Source of the DNA: Prevotellaceae bacterium
GTDB taxonomy: Bacteria; Bacteroidota; Bacteroidia; Bacteroidales; Bacteroidaceae
Direction of reading: 5' to 3'
Assembly: GCA_029218445.1 (NCBI GenBank)
Contig: JAQXRI010000125.1
Coordinates: 1 to 57,761 of the forward strand
Length of the DNA stretch: 57,761 nt
Part shown: positions 26,048 to 35,730 of the stretch, piece by piece
How positions within the stretch are numbered: the stretch's first letter is position 1
How the letters are laid out: the number at the start of each line of letters is the position of its first letter
Made by a program: the position numbers and the translations under genes
The notes under the pieces: model-generated
Databases searched by the model: none
What the model was told of the DNA's origin: nothing
The model's input: the letters and a program-made list of their open reading frames with translations, nothing else

Positions 26048-26665
26048 ATGAAGATATTTGCAATAGGTATGAACTACCTACAACACACGGCTGAACTCGA
26101 CGGTACGGCCTATAAGCCAGAAGCACCTGTGATATTCACTAAGGCTGACTCGGCACTATTGAAGGACCACAAGCCTTTCTTCATTCCCGACTGGTCAAAA
26201 CAAGTGGACTATGAAACGGAAATCGTAGTCAGGATATGCCGTTTGGGTAAAGGAATACCCGAAAGGTTTGCACACAGATATTACGACGCAGTGACCGTGG
26301 GCATCGACTTTACGGCACGCGACATACAGAAGGAAATGAGAGCCAAAGGCATGCCATGGGACCTGTTCAAAGGTTTTGACGGCTCGGCGGCTATTGGCGA
26401 ATGGGTGCCAAAAGAGAAATTCCTCGACGTGCAGGCATTACACTTCCACCTCGACATCAACGGCAAGACGGTACAGGCTGGATGCACAAGCGAGATGGTG
26501 TTCAAAATAGACGAGATAGTCAGCTACATAAGCAGATTTTTCACACTCAAGACAGGCGACATAATATATACAGGAACGCCTGCAGGCATAGGACCAGTAC
26601 ATATTGACGACCACCTCGAAGGCTTTATAGAAGAACGAAAGGTGCTGGAGTTCAACTGCAAATAG
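26048..26665 (+). CDS. Fumarylacetoacetate hydrolase family protein
   Basis: 205 residues, the short single-domain FAH form. Metal-ligand-type motifs are seen: VDYETEIVVRICR (Glu ligands), VGIDFTARDIQ and KGFDGSAAIGEW, ending with GDIIYTGTPAGIGP. Such proteins act as acylpyruvases, oxaloacetate decarboxylases or related C-C hydrolases; the substrate here is unknown. It lies 23 bases before porU, and this gene order (FAH, porU, porV, ispF) is common in Bacteroidota. Confidence 0.88.
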   Translation: MKIFAIGMNYLQHTAELDGTAYKPEAPVIFTKADSALLKDHKPFFIPDWSKQVDYETEIVVRICRLGKGIPERFAHRYYDAVTVGIDFTARDIQKEMRAKGMPWDLFKGFDGSAAIGEWVPKEKFLDVQALHFHLDINGKTVQAGCTSEMVFKIDEIVSYISRFFTLKTGDIIYTGTPAGIGPVHIDDHLEGFIEERKVLEFNCK

Positions 26666-26688
26666 TCCATACACATTAACACCAACGA

Positions 26689-29600
26689 ATGAAAAAAAGA
26701 ACATTACTATCAGGCCTTTTCTGCGCTCTTGGCTGCATAGCCGCCTTTGCGCAGTCGTTCCGCAACCTGACCGCACGGGAGGTCAGGATTGACGACGCAT
26801 TGCCGGTAGTAAGCCAAACATTCGCCATCGACAATGCCAACGGCTCATACTACGTGAGCCTGGACTATCCTGAATACATCGACATGACCGCCAGCGACAT
26901 CAAGCGCATTGAAAAGCTGACATGCGAAAAGCTGCCACCTACGCCTCATATCGACATCAACATCGGTGTGGAAAGAAAGAAGGCTTCGCTGACCGCCTCG
27001 TTCGTTCCGATAGTGTTCAAAGACGGACGGTGGAAAAAAATTGTAAGTTTCAAGCTCACTCTGCATACGGCAGCAATGAGCAAGGCAAAAGCTGCCACAG
27101 CCAGCGCACAGGAAAGATATGCAAGCCACTCGGTGTTGGGCCAAGGAAGATGGGCAAAGATTAGAGTGGCCGAATCGGGAATACACGAGCTTACGGCAGC
27201 CGTGGCACGAAAAGCGGGATTCAACGACTTGTCGCGTGTCAGGATATACGGTTATGGAGGAGCATTGCAACCCGAAATGCTTACCGACAACTATCTGCGC
27301 TCGACCGACGACCTTAAGGAAGTGGCTTCGTGCATGTCAGGAGGCAAACGGTTATTCTATGCGCAAGGCCCTATAAGCTGGACAAGCAACGGAAGGACGA
27401 GAAACCCCTACTCCGACTATGGCTACTACTTCCTGACCGAGAGCGACACGGCAGTTGACCTGACGAGCGAGGCCGACTTCATGGAAAAGCACTGCCCTAT
27501 CGACAACAACGCACTTTACGAACGCGATGACTTTGCATGGTATCACGGCGGCCGCAACCTTTACGACTCGCAACTGTTCGGCAACGGCACTAACCGCGAC
27601 TACAGCCTAAGGCTGAAAAAAACGCCTACGACAGGAAAACTGACTGTCGTGTTGTCAGCCGACAAGGCAACCACCGCCACCGTGAAACTAAACGGAGAAA
27701 CATTAGGCAGCGTGTCGATAGCAAGCGGCGGAGGCTACGACTACGCCAAGACATCGACAAAGACTTTCAACATAACGACTGAGTCGGAACAAAACACCGT
27801 AAGCATACAGCAAACAGGCGACGGCAACATGCGGCTTGACTATATTGCACTGCTTGGCGACGCTACTGCCGACAAGCCCGACTTGGCGACAGCTACGGTT
27901 CCCGCCGCCGAATTCGACTGCATGATAAGCAACCAAGACCTGCATGCAGACGAAGGCATAGACATGGTTATAGTGGTGCCGCAAAGCCAAAAATGGACCT
28001 CGGAGGCAGAACGGCTCAAGGACATGCACGAACGCAGAGACGGCATGAGGGTGAAGATCGTGGCCGAAGACCAGCTGTGGAACGAGTTTTCGAGCGGCAC
28101 ACCCGACGCCACAGCCCTACGACGATACATGAAGATGCTGTACGACCGCGCCTCAACCGAAGCCGACATGCCCAAACACCTGTTGCTCTTCGGCGACGGG
28201 GCATGGGACAACCGCATGCTGACAACCGAATGGAAGGGAGAAAACCGCAACGACTTCCTGCTGTGCTTTGAAAGCGAAAACTCGCTGAGTGCCGTGAGCT
28301 GCTTCGTCACCGACGACTTCTATACAATGCTCGACGATGAAGAGCAACTGAGCGTAGGCACACAATACACAGGAAAACCCGACGTGGCTGTTGGCCGACT
28401 GACGGCAAGAACAGCGCAGGAAGCCAAGACCATGGTTGACAAAATAATCAACTACACCGAAAACGGCGAACCCGGCACATGGCGCAACACCCTCGTGTTT
28501 ATGGGCGACGACGGCAACAAAAACATACACATGCAAGATGCCGACGATGCGGCGGAGGCCGTAAGGGCATTGGCGCCGGCCATGGACATAAAGAAAGTGA
28601 TATGGGATGCCTACAAATTAGAGAGTTCATCGACGGGCAACAGCTATCCAGACGTGACAAAACTGCTGAGGCAACAAATGCAAAAGGGGGCACTGCTGAT
28701 GAACTACAGTGGACATGGACGCGCCGACTGCCTGTCGCACGAATACGTTCTGCGACTCGTCGATTTCAAGTCGATCAAGACCTCACGACTGCCCGTGTGG
28801 ATAACGGCATCGTGCGACATAATGCCTTTCGACGGACAAGAAGAAAACATTGGCGAAACGGCAATGTCGTATGGCGAGGGTGGAGCTATCGCCTTTTTCG
28901 GCACAACACGCACCGTGTATGCCGACCGCAACAGATACATCAACCAGGCCACACTGAAACATCTATTCACAAAAGATGAGGCAAACTCAATGCCAACATT
29001 AGGCGAAGCCATAAGGAAGGCAAAAGTGGAACTGGCGAGCACATATACAGCCGAAACGGGCAGCGCCTTGCAGGACCTGACCGTCAACAAGCTGCAGTAT
29101 GTACTGCTTGGCGACCCTGCGCTCAAACTGCCCTGCCCCAACATGGCGGCTGAGGTTGACAGCATTAACGGCCAAGCCATAAGCGCAGGCAACACAACAA
29201 CGCTGAAGGCGGGCGAAACCGTAAGGATTTCAGGACGAATAAAAGACAACAACGCAACGGCCACCGACTTCAACGGACAGATAAACGCCACCGTAAAAGG
29301 TGCCGAAGAAACCATAACATGCCGAATGAACAACACCACTGCCGATGGTACCGACTGGGCCTTCAAATACGTTGACCGAACCAGCGTGCTGTTCAGAGGC
29401 AACGACAGCATACGCAACGGACTGTTCAACATAGAATTTGTTGTGCCCAAAGACATTGTATATAGCGAAAACACAGGACAGATACTTCTGTACGGCATGG
29501 ACGCAAACGGCAGACAGGCAAACGGCGAATATGAGGGCATTGCCTTCAACGGCACTGCATTGGACAGAAGCGATGCCATAGGGCCTTCAATATATTGCTA

Positions 29601-30237
29601 TCTCAACTCGTCGGCGTTTGTCAATGGCGACATGGTTAACCATTCACCTTATTTCATAGCCGAGCTGAACGACGAGAGCGGCATCAACGCTACAGGCACC
29701 GGCATCGGCCACGACCTGCAGCTGACCATCGACGACGACCCGAACAAGAGCTACACTCTTAACGATTACTTCACATTCGATTTCGGCAGCTATCAAAGCG
29801 GAATGGTGGGATTCCAGATACCCGAACTCTCAGAAGGCGACCACCACCTCACATTCCGCGCTTGGGACATTTACAACAACTCGTCAACAGCGTCGCTCAA
29901 CTTCACCGTAGGAGGCAACGCCACGCCTAAGGTGCTCGACATTGTGTGTACAAAAAACCCGGCGTCAACATCGACATCGTTCCGCATCATCCACGACCGC
30001 ATAGGCAGTGACATGGACGTAACCATCGACATTTACGACATGGCAGGACGGAAGATATGGTCTAAACAACAAAACGAAACGCCAGCCAGCAACACCATCT
30101 CCATCGACTGGGACCTGAACTCAGCCGGAGGCAGCAGGATAGGCAATGGCATTTACCTCTACAGGGTAAAAATGTCAAACTCGGAAGGCGTTTTTACGTC
30201 GAATGCAAAAAAACTCATCATTTTAAGCAATAAATAA
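26689..30237 (+). CDS. porU: Type IX secretion sortase PorU (C25 family cysteine protease)
   Basis: 1,182 residues with a signal peptide (ending near CIAAFAQ). The gingipain-like catalytic domain holds His676 in NYSGHGRADC and Cys709 in ITASCDIMPF, both motifs of the C25 family. C-terminal beta-sandwich regions end in a segment typical of T9SS-exported proteins (YDMAGRKIW, NGIYLYRVKM). PorU removes the C-terminal signal of T9SS cargo at the cell surface and attaches cargo to lipopolysaccharide. It is followed after 27 bases by porV. Confidence 0.93.
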   Translation: MKKRTLLSGLFCALGCIAAFAQSFRNLTAREVRIDDALPVVSQTFAIDNANGSYYVSLDYPEYIDMTASDIKRIEKLTCEKLPPTPHIDINIGVERKKASLTASFVPIVFKDGRWKKIVSFKLTLHTAAMSKAKAATASAQERYASHSVLGQGRWAKIRVAESGIHELTAAVARKAGFNDLSRVRIYGYGGALQPEMLTDNYLRSTDDLKEVASCMSGGKRLFYAQGPISWTSNGRTRNPYSDYGYYFLTESDTAVDLTSEADFMEKHCPIDNNALYERDDFAWYHGGRNLYDSQLFGNGTNRDYSLRLKKTPTTGKLTVVLSADKATTATVKLNGETLGSVSIASGGGYDYAKTSTKTFNITTESEQNTVSIQQTGDGNMRLDYIALLGDATADKPDLATATVPAAEFDCMISNQDLHADEGIDMVIVVPQSQKWTSEAERLKDMHERRDGMRVKIVAEDQLWNEFSSGTPDATALRRYMKMLYDRASTEADMPKHLLLFGDGAWDNRMLTTEWKGENRNDFLLCFESENSLSAVSCFVTDDFYTMLDDEEQLSVGTQYTGKPDVAVGRLTARTAQEAKTMVDKIINYTENGEPGTWRNTLVFMGDDGNKNIHMQDADDAAEAVRALAPAMDIKKVIWDAYKLESSSTGNSYPDVTKLLRQQMQKGALLMNYSGHGRADCLSHEYVLRLVDFKSIKTSRLPVWITASCDIMPFDGQEENIGETAMSYGEGGAIAFFGTTRTVYADRNRYINQATLKHLFTKDEANSMPTLGEAIRKAKVELASTYTAETGSALQDLTVNKLQYVLLGDPALKLPCPNMAAEVDSINGQAISAGNTTTLKAGETVRISGRIKDNNATATDFNGQINATVKGAEETITCRMNNTTADGTDWAFKYVDRTSVLFRGNDSIRNGLFNIEFVVPKDIVYSENTGQILLYGMDANGRQANGEYEGIAFNGTALDRSDAIGPSIYCYLNSSAFVNGDMVNHSPYFIAELNDESGINATGTGIGHDLQLTIDDDPNKSYTLNDYFTFDFGSYQSGMVGFQIPELSEGDHHLTFRAWDIYNNSSTASLNFTVGGNATPKVLDIVCTKNPASTSTSFRIIHDRIGSDMDVTIDIYDMAGRKIWSKQQNETPASNTISIDWDLNSAGGSRIGNGIYLYRVKMSNSEGVFTSNAKKLIILSNK

Positions 30238-30264
30238 AAAACAATATCCGTTTTCTTACAAAAC

Positions 30265-31425
30265 ATGACAATGAAACGACTGATAATAATAGTTGCAGCA
30301 ATTATAGCCACAGTGACGGCCACGGCACAAGACGACAAGCTGTCGGAGTTCAACCAAGTGGAACACGCTGTAATCTCGCAAACCATTGCCCCCGACGCAA
30401 GAGCGGCAGGTATGGGCGACGTTGGCGCTGCCACCGACCCTGACGTCAACTCACAGTACTGGAACCCCGCAAAGTATCCATTTTGCATCAGCCGTGCAGG
30501 CCTTTCGCTAAACTATACTCCATGGCTGCGCCAACTTGTAAACGACATCGACCTCGCCTACCTGTCAGGTTATTACCGCATTGGCGACTATAGTGCCATT
30601 TCAGGTTCTTTGCGCTATTTCTCGTTGGGCGAGGTTATTACCGCCAACGAGACCATGACCGTCAACCCTTACGAGATGTCCATCGACGTTGCCTATTCTC
30701 TCATGCTTAGTGAGCATTTCTCGTTGGCGGCAGCACTGCGCTGGATATACAGCGACCTGCGCTACGACTATTCGGAGGATTCGGCTCCGGCATCGGCTTT
30801 CGCCGCCGACATAGCCATGTATTACAACAATTACTTCAACATGGGCAACCGCGAATGCCAGCTTGGCCTCGGACTCAACATAAGCAATGTGGGCAGCAAG
30901 ATATCGTATTACGGCGACGACCGCAGCCAGTTTCTGCCCGCCAACCTCCGTCTTGGAGCCTCACTGCTGATACCTGTTGACGAATACAACCGCTTCTCTA
31001 TCAATGCCGACGCGAACAAACTGCTCGTTCCCACTGTTCCCAAGCAAGAAGAGGGCGAAAGTTCAGCCGACTATCAGGAACGCGTGATACGCGAATACAG
31101 CGATGTAAGTGCTATATCAGGCATATTCAAGAGCTTCAGCGATGCACCTGGAGGCTTTAAGGAAGAACTGCAGGAAATACAATGGAGCGTGGGTGCCGAA
31201 TACGTGTATCACGACCAGTTCTCACTGCGTGCAGGCTATCATCACGAGAGCCAGAACAAAGGCAACCGCAAATACTTCACCGTAGGTGGAGGTTTCCGCA
31301 TGAACGTATTCTCGCTCGACGTTGGCTATGTCATCTCGACAGCCCAAAGCAACCCCCTCGACCAAACCCTGCGTTTCACACTTGCGTTTGACATGGATGG
31401 AATAAAAGATTTGTTTAGAAGATAA
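30265..31425 (+). CDS. porV: Type IX secretion outer-membrane protein PorV
   Basis: 386 residues with signal peptide (to about ATATAQ, residue 22); an ATG two codons in (30271) is an alternative start. The FadL-like barrel family is recognised from QTIAPDARAAGMGDVGAATDPD and SQYWNPAKYPF near the start and by the long barrel region ending TLAFDMDG. PorV shuttles cargo from the translocon to the PorU attachment complex. Adjacent to porU, as usual. Confidence 0.92.
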   Translation: MTMKRLIIIVAAIIATVTATAQDDKLSEFNQVEHAVISQTIAPDARAAGMGDVGAATDPDVNSQYWNPAKYPFCISRAGLSLNYTPWLRQLVNDIDLAYLSGYYRIGDYSAISGSLRYFSLGEVITANETMTVNPYEMSIDVAYSLMLSEHFSLAAALRWIYSDLRYDYSEDSAPASAFAADIAMYYNNYFNMGNRECQLGLGLNISNVGSKISYYGDDRSQFLPANLRLGASLLIPVDEYNRFSINADANKLLVPTVPKQEEGESSADYQERVIREYSDVSAISGIFKSFSDAPGGFKEELQEIQWSVGAEYVYHDQFSLRAGYHHESQNKGNRKYFTVGGGFRMNVFSLDVGYVISTAQSNPLDQTLRFTLAFDMDGIKDLFRR

Positions 31426-31434
31426 AAACATGAT

Positions 31435-31914
31435 ATGAAAATAAGAGTAGGATTTGGATTTGACGTCCACAAACTGGTTACAGGACGCGACCTATGGATG
31501 GGCGGAATAAAGATTGAGCACAAGCTGGGCCTACTGGGTCACAGCGATGCCGACGTATTAATTCACGCCATCTGCGACGCACTGCTTGGCGCTGCCAACA
31601 TGCGCGACATAGGTTATCACTTTCCCGACACTTCGGCCGACACACTTGACATCGACAGCAAGATACTGCTGAAAAAAACTGTTGACCTCATTGCCACCAA
31701 AGGCTATCAAGTTGGCAACATCGACGCGACCATTTGTGCCGAACGTCCAAAGATGAACCCACACATACCAGCAATGAAACAATGCCTCGCCGCCATAATA
31801 GGCTGCGACGAAGACGACGTATCCATCAAGGCTACAACGACAGAAAAACTTGGTTTTACCGGACGTGAGGAAGGCATTAGCGCCTACGCTACCGTTCTCA
31901 TTGAAGGACAATAA
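31435..31914 (+). CDS. ispF: 2-C-methyl-D-erythritol 2,4-cyclodiphosphate synthase
   Basis: 159 residues, the normal length. Zinc ligands Asp10, His12 (FDVH) and His44 are in place, and the family signature SDADVLIHAICDALLG is present. TTTEKLGFTGREEG near the end matches the CDP-binding region. It makes the cyclic diphosphate intermediate of the non-mevalonate isoprenoid pathway. It is 9 bases after porV. Its stop codon lies in the A-run that forms the U-tract of an opposing RNA terminator. Confidence 0.97.
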   Translation: MKIRVGFGFDVHKLVTGRDLWMGGIKIEHKLGLLGHSDADVLIHAICDALLGAANMRDIGYHFPDTSADTLDIDSKILLKKTVDLIATKGYQVGNIDATICAERPKMNPHIPAMKQCLAAIIGCDEDDVSIKATTTEKLGFTGREEGISAYATVLIEGQ

Positions 31915-32191
31915 AAAAAACGCCGCCACTCATCAACGAGCCGCGACGTTCAAAGCCTATGTTTAACTAAAAATCCTTTTCATATGATTTCTGACTTAGT
32001 TTAGTCAGAGTCCCGAAGCTATAAATTATAGCTCTCGGGGCGTCATAACTAAAACTAATACTAACCTTGAAAGTTAAGGGAGCCTCGCGGCGGCCTCTGT
32101 TATCCACATTTAAAACTTTCTTTCTACCAATAACTAAAAACCTAAAACTATAAATATTACTACTAACCTAAAACAATCTATTAACCTTTTG
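31913..32191 (-). ncRNA. Candidate stand-alone small RNA, about 280 nt
   Basis: The 459-base gap between ispF and the deaminase gene contains, on the minus strand, a consensus promoter (32198-32228) and a strong terminator. The terminator has arms 31919-31926 and 31943-31950 and eight T ending at 31913. Between them no reading frame longer than about a dozen codons starts with ATG. Stable hairpins are present: CCCGA/GCTATA arms at 32012-32039 and CTGACT/AGTCAG at 31991-32008. The 5' half is A/T-rich with TTTTAGTTA-like repeats. It does not show tmRNA, RNase P, SRP or typical 6S features. Identity unknown. Confidence 0.5.
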
Positions 32192-32197
32192 ACAATG

Positions 32198-32228
32198 CAA
32201 AGTTACAACTTTTTTCGCAATCTGTCAA
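32198..32228 (-). promoter_or_regulatory. Promoter of the candidate small RNA
   Basis: Leftward TTGA (32225-32228), 19-base spacer and TAACTTTG (32198-32205) predict a start near 32191. There is no leftward protein gene for it to serve. Confidence 0.6.
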
Positions 32229-32373
32229 TAGAAAAATGCAAATAAGTGCCTAAAACATCGTTATTCTTGACTTAAATCAACGCATGTTTGCGCACACAAC
32301 GCATTTTAACAGCAATTTCATACATTTTCACTAAATGTTTCAGTCAGCTTTATAGTTATACAATAACACGAGG

Positions 32374-32841
32374 TCAGTATTCAACCTTATCGTTCTTATC
32401 GGTCCACAGCTGAAATGCCTTGATGGCCTCGCTTCTCATGAATGCCTCCATGGGCTTTTTGCGTTGTGATACGGGTATGGATATTTCTTCATAAATGAAA
32501 TCATCGTCAAAGCCGATGTTGGCTGCGTCCTTTCGGTCGTTGGCATAGTATATCCTATCAAGATGCGCCCAATATATAGCTCCAAGACACATTGGGCAAG
32601 GTTCACATGAGGTAAAGATGTCGCAACCTGACAGGTCGAAAGTGCCAAGCTTGGCTGATGCCTTTCTAATGGCATTCACCTCAGCATGGGCAGTTGGGTC
32701 GTGGTCGATGGTCACACTATTAGAAGCCTCAGCTATTATTTCGCCTCCTTTGGCAATGACTGCGCCAAAAGGGCCGCCACCATTCTTTACGCTTTCAATA
32801 GACAGTTGAATGGCTCTATGCATCAATTCTTTCTTTTCCAT
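32374..32841 (-). CDS. Nucleoside deaminase (guanine deaminase / tRNA-adenosine deaminase-like fold)
   Basis: 155 residues. The zinc-dependent deaminase motifs are HAEVNAIRKA (His ligand and catalytic Glu) and PCPMCLGAIYWAH (two Cys ligands). GGGPFGAVIAKGGEII at the N-terminus and the C-terminal region resemble GuaD-type guanine deaminases of Bacteroidota more than TadA, which usually carries longer C-terminal helices. Predicted role: purine salvage, guanine to xanthine. A repeat element separates it from the GH43 gene upstream. Confidence 0.85.
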   Translation of the reverse strand: MEKKELMHRAIQLSIESVKNGGGPFGAVIAKGGEIIAEASNSVTIDHDPTAHAEVNAIRKASAKLGTFDLSGCDIFTSCEPCPMCLGAIYWAHLDRIYYANDRKDAANIGFDDDFIYEEISIPVSQRKKPMEAFMRSEAIKAFQLWTDKNDKVEY

Positions 32842-32850
32842 ATTTATTAA

Positions 32851-32888
32851 GTTAACGAGTTGACAAGTTAACTCATCAACTCGTCAAC
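32851..32888. repeat. GAGTTGACAAGTTAAC-type inverted repeat
   Basis: GTTAACGAGTTGACAAGTT (from 32851) faces CATCAACTCGTCAAC (to 32888). It fills the space between the deaminase start and the GH43 stop. Related single units occur at 43509-43529 and 48966-48977. Confidence 0.65.
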
Positions 32889-32891
32889 TAA

Positions 32892-33929
32892 TTAATCCAT
32901 ACCTTCAATGGTCTTTATCTTGCCATTTTCGTCGTATTCCAACTCACAAACCTTCAGGCTTCGGAGCCATGACTTGCCGCCCGATGGAACTGAATCGTGA
33001 TGGAACAGATACCACTTGCCATTATATTCAAGTATGGCGTGATGAGTAGTCCAACCCACTACAGGGGTAAGAATAACGCCCTGATAGGTAAACGGGCCGT
33101 AGGGATTGTCGCCAACAGCATAGCAGAGCAAATGGCTGTCGCCGGTAGAATAAGAGAAATAGTACTTGCCATTATACTTGTGCATCCACGATGCCTCAAA
33201 GAAACGATGCGGATCGTCGGCCTTCAATGGATTGCCCTCGTCGTCAACAACAAAAATTGGACGAGGAGCTTCAGCGTAGTTCAGGCCGTCTTTGGTTAGA
33301 CGTACGCAACGGCTTGGCAGCGAGTCTTCCTTACCTTCGGGCAGATGCGGTGTTTCAAGGTGGATATTGTCCTTGTAACGCTGCAGCTGTCCACCCCAAA
33401 GTCCGCCGAAATATACATAAACCTCACCATCGGCATCATCTTTGAAGGCACACATGTCGATGCTGTAGCTTCCAGCTATTGGAGCTGGTTGAGGAATAAA
33501 CGGTCCAGCAGGGTTGTCGGCGATGGCAGCACCCCAATGGAACACGTCGTTGCGGTCTTTCAGTGGGAAATACATCACATATTTCTTCACCTTCTTGCTG
33601 TAGCCCATGCCGGCAGCCTGTTCTTCGGCATTGGTAGGCACCTCAGTCTCATATTCCTGTACATCGCAGTCCCAAAGCTGTCGTCCAGCCCAAGGAATAT
33701 CCTCCTGACGCAACACGCAACCATGATCGGTGACAACGCCAGTCATTGGGTCGCCGTCGATTGAAAGGACGTGATAGTCCTTCATGATATACTGGTCGCC
33801 ATTGTCGTTCTCGACATTCGACGCTTCCCAGTCGTGGCTGGGATAGATATAAATTTTGCCGTTGAACACATGAACGGATGGGTCTGCCATGTAGTCGGCA
33901 GGGAAAAGATAGCGTTTTTCTGTTTTCAT
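32892..33929 (-). CDS. Intracellular GH43 glycosidase (arabinofuranosidase / xylosidase type)
   Basis: 345 residues, no signal peptide, so cytoplasmic. The GH43 base is Asp16 (MADPSVHVFNGKIYIYPSHD). The modulator Asp lies in SIDMCAFKDD and the acid Glu in RFFEASWMHKYNGKYYFSY. It lacks the C-terminal sandwich of the 3.5-kb GH43. It lies downstream of a GPH symporter in one leftward unit and opposite an alpha-glucuronidase, so it probably trims imported arabinoxylan or glucuronoxylan oligosaccharides. Confidence 0.88.
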   Translation of the reverse strand: MKTEKRYLFPADYMADPSVHVFNGKIYIYPSHDWEASNVENDNGDQYIMKDYHVLSIDGDPMTGVVTDHGCVLRQEDIPWAGRQLWDCDVQEYETEVPTNAEEQAAGMGYSKKVKKYVMYFPLKDRNDVFHWGAAIADNPAGPFIPQPAPIAGSYSIDMCAFKDDADGEVYVYFGGLWGGQLQRYKDNIHLETPHLPEGKEDSLPSRCVRLTKDGLNYAEAPRPIFVVDDEGNPLKADDPHRFFEASWMHKYNGKYYFSYSTGDSHLLCYAVGDNPYGPFTYQGVILTPVVGWTTHHAILEYNGKWYLFHHDSVPSGGKSWLRSLKVCELEYDENGKIKTIEGMD

Positions 33930-33943
33930 AATTAATTAATTAA

Positions 33944-34057
33944 AGAGGTAAGAGGTGAGAGGTAAGAGGTAAGGGGTGAGAGAATTGTGAGCTGCGCAAT
34001 ACAGTACCTAAATTGCGGTATGACATTTCTCTCACCTCTCACCTCTCACCACTTACT
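33944..34057. repeat. GAGGTGAGAG-type inverted array with GCTGCGCA core
   Basis: AGAGGTAAGAGGTGAGAGG-like units (33944-33983) face CTCACCTCTCACCTCTCACC (about 34031-34050) across a core containing GCTGCGCAA. It fills the gap between the GPH symporter stop and the GH43 start. Confidence 0.75.
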
Positions 34058-34062
34058 TCTGA

Positions 34063-35466
34063 TTATACATTTCTCGATTCTATTTCCTTATTTATCTTGT
34101 CAATAGTAGCATCGTCAAGTTCATACTTTGAAATAATGAACATGGCCAGGAGAAGGAGGGCGGCGGGAATGACGCATACGAGCCACAGAATACCCTCTTC
34201 AGCCAATGGACTTTGAGAAATTGACTTCGGATCGTAGGCAACATAAGCGAGGATAGCTGGAGCGACAACACTGCCAAGGGTCATACCGGCCTTGAAGAAA
34301 ATGCCGGTAAGGGCGTTTACTATGCCGGCAATGCGCTTCCCACTTACATATTCGCCATAAGAAATCACTTCAGGCACAAGAGCCCACATGTAGCCTGTGG
34401 CAACGATGACGCCAGTAGATTTGACAAACTGTGCCACATATACATACATCATGCTTGGATTCTCCATCTTGGCCACAACATACAGGAATGCCATGCCCAC
34501 TATGGCTACCGAGAGGAAGATGTAGAACATGTTCTTTTTACCAACGGCATTCTTTATCATTGGCACCAATGGCATGAAAATGAACGAAGGTGCGGAACCA
34601 AGACCCATGAATATGGACAGCTGTTCAGAAGTACCGTGCATGTTGCTGTTGATGAAGTAAGCACCTGCAGCATTGCCTATCGACATCATGGCAAAAGCAG
34701 TGATGAAGAAGAAAGCAATGACACGCAGAGGACGATTGTGGAAAAACTCCATCCAAAGGTCGCTTATCTTAACATTGGCACTCTCCTCGGCGTTCATCAC
34801 CACCTTTTCCTTACACTGAGAGAAGCAGAACAGCAGCAATACCAAGCCCACTACAGCATAGATGGTCATCGTGGTGAACCATGCCACAGGGTCTTTTGGC
34901 AGACCATCGTGTACATCGTCGGTGAAATAGGCAATGAGCAGTGGCAAGCCTGAGCCTACCGCCAAGCCACCGCAGTTGGCCATAAACATTCTCACGGATG
35001 TAAGGATGGTTATCTCGTTGGTATCACGTGTGAGCGATGAATTCAAGGCTCCATAAGGAACATTGATGAACGTGTATAAGAGAGTCATTGCTATGTAGGT
35101 AACATAAGCATATAACAAAGAAGGGGCAAAACCGTTCCAGAAGCACAGAATGGCAAAACCCGACAATGGTATGCCTACAAATACAAGATAGGCACGATAT
35201 TTTCCTAACTTGGGATTGTTCTTGTCGATGAGCGCACCAACGATAGGGTCCCAAATGACGTTAGCCACGTTGCCCACGGTAAACATTACCGACACATCGA
35301 CGGCATCAAGACCATAGATGTCGGTGTAGAAAAACAACAGATACATGCATGTAGTCTGGAAAATGAGATTTTGCGCCAAATCTCCCGAGCCGAAGCCAAT
35401 GCGCTGCAGCCACGACAATTTGTAGAATCCTTTGGATTCGCCTGAGTTGTTATTTGTAAGTTCCAT
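34063..35466 (-). CDS. GPH-family (MelB-like) sugar:cation symporter
   Basis: 467 residues from the ATG at 35466; the longer frame to 35535 adds an unlikely leader. Twelve membrane helices are predicted. Typical GPH features are YKLSWLQRIGFGSGDLAQNL at the N-terminus, GNVANVIWDPIVGALIDKN after helix 2 and PEVISYGEYVSGKRIAGIV in the second half. Given GH43 downstream and GH67 divergent, it probably imports xylo- or aldouronic oligosaccharides. It is transcribed from a promoter at 35731-35738 through a roughly 258-base leader with a stable hairpin. Confidence 0.88.
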   Translation of the reverse strand: MELTNNNSGESKGFYKLSWLQRIGFGSGDLAQNLIFQTTCMYLLFFYTDIYGLDAVDVSVMFTVGNVANVIWDPIVGALIDKNNPKLGKYRAYLVFVGIPLSGFAILCFWNGFAPSLLYAYVTYIAMTLLYTFINVPYGALNSSLTRDTNEITILTSVRMFMANCGGLAVGSGLPLLIAYFTDDVHDGLPKDPVAWFTTMTIYAVVGLVLLLFCFSQCKEKVVMNAEESANVKISDLWMEFFHNRPLRVIAFFFITAFAMMSIGNAAGAYFINSNMHGTSEQLSIFMGLGSAPSFIFMPLVPMIKNAVGKKNMFYIFLSVAIVGMAFLYVVAKMENPSMMYVYVAQFVKSTGVIVATGYMWALVPEVISYGEYVSGKRIAGIVNALTGIFFKAGMTLGSVVAPAILAYVAYDPKSISQSPLAEEGILWLVCVIPAALLLLAMFIISKYELDDATIDKINKEIESRNV

Positions 35467-35572
35467 CTTTTTTATTAAGTTATTTTGTTTCCAGTTAATA
35501 TCTAATAGGCAATACAGTCCGTAAAGGGTGTTCACGAAACAAAGTCAAAGCAGGGCTTGTTTTTTTCAGTTA

Positions 35573-35608
35573 CCCCCGCCGCAACTTCTCCCGAAGCAGC
35601 GGCGGGGG
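35573..35608. other. Stable G/C hairpin in the leader of the symporter operon
   Basis: Arms 35573-35582 and 35599-35608 (CCCCCGCCGC and complement) form ten perfect pairs. No U-tract follows leftward, so it is not a normal terminator. It lies about 107 bases upstream of the symporter start. Confidence 0.6.
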
Positions 35609-35730
35609 GCAAACCGAAACAAACTAACCTTAACTTAAAAAACGTGTTGCTATGAAACATTGTATCTCTTTAGAACGAAGACTGTCTTAAAGAAACAGCC
35701 CAAAAACCTATTCGGATTTCTTTTCGGTTG

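Noticed and set aside
28704..29579. 291-codon minus-strand frame opposite porU
   Set aside because: Antisense shadow; the porU frame carries the C25 catalytic motifs.
31913..32191. tmRNA, RNase P RNA, SRP RNA or tRNA in the ispF downstream gap
   Set aside because: No CCA end with tRNA-like arms, no GAGGAAAGTC core, no SRP loop motif and no cloverleaf were found.
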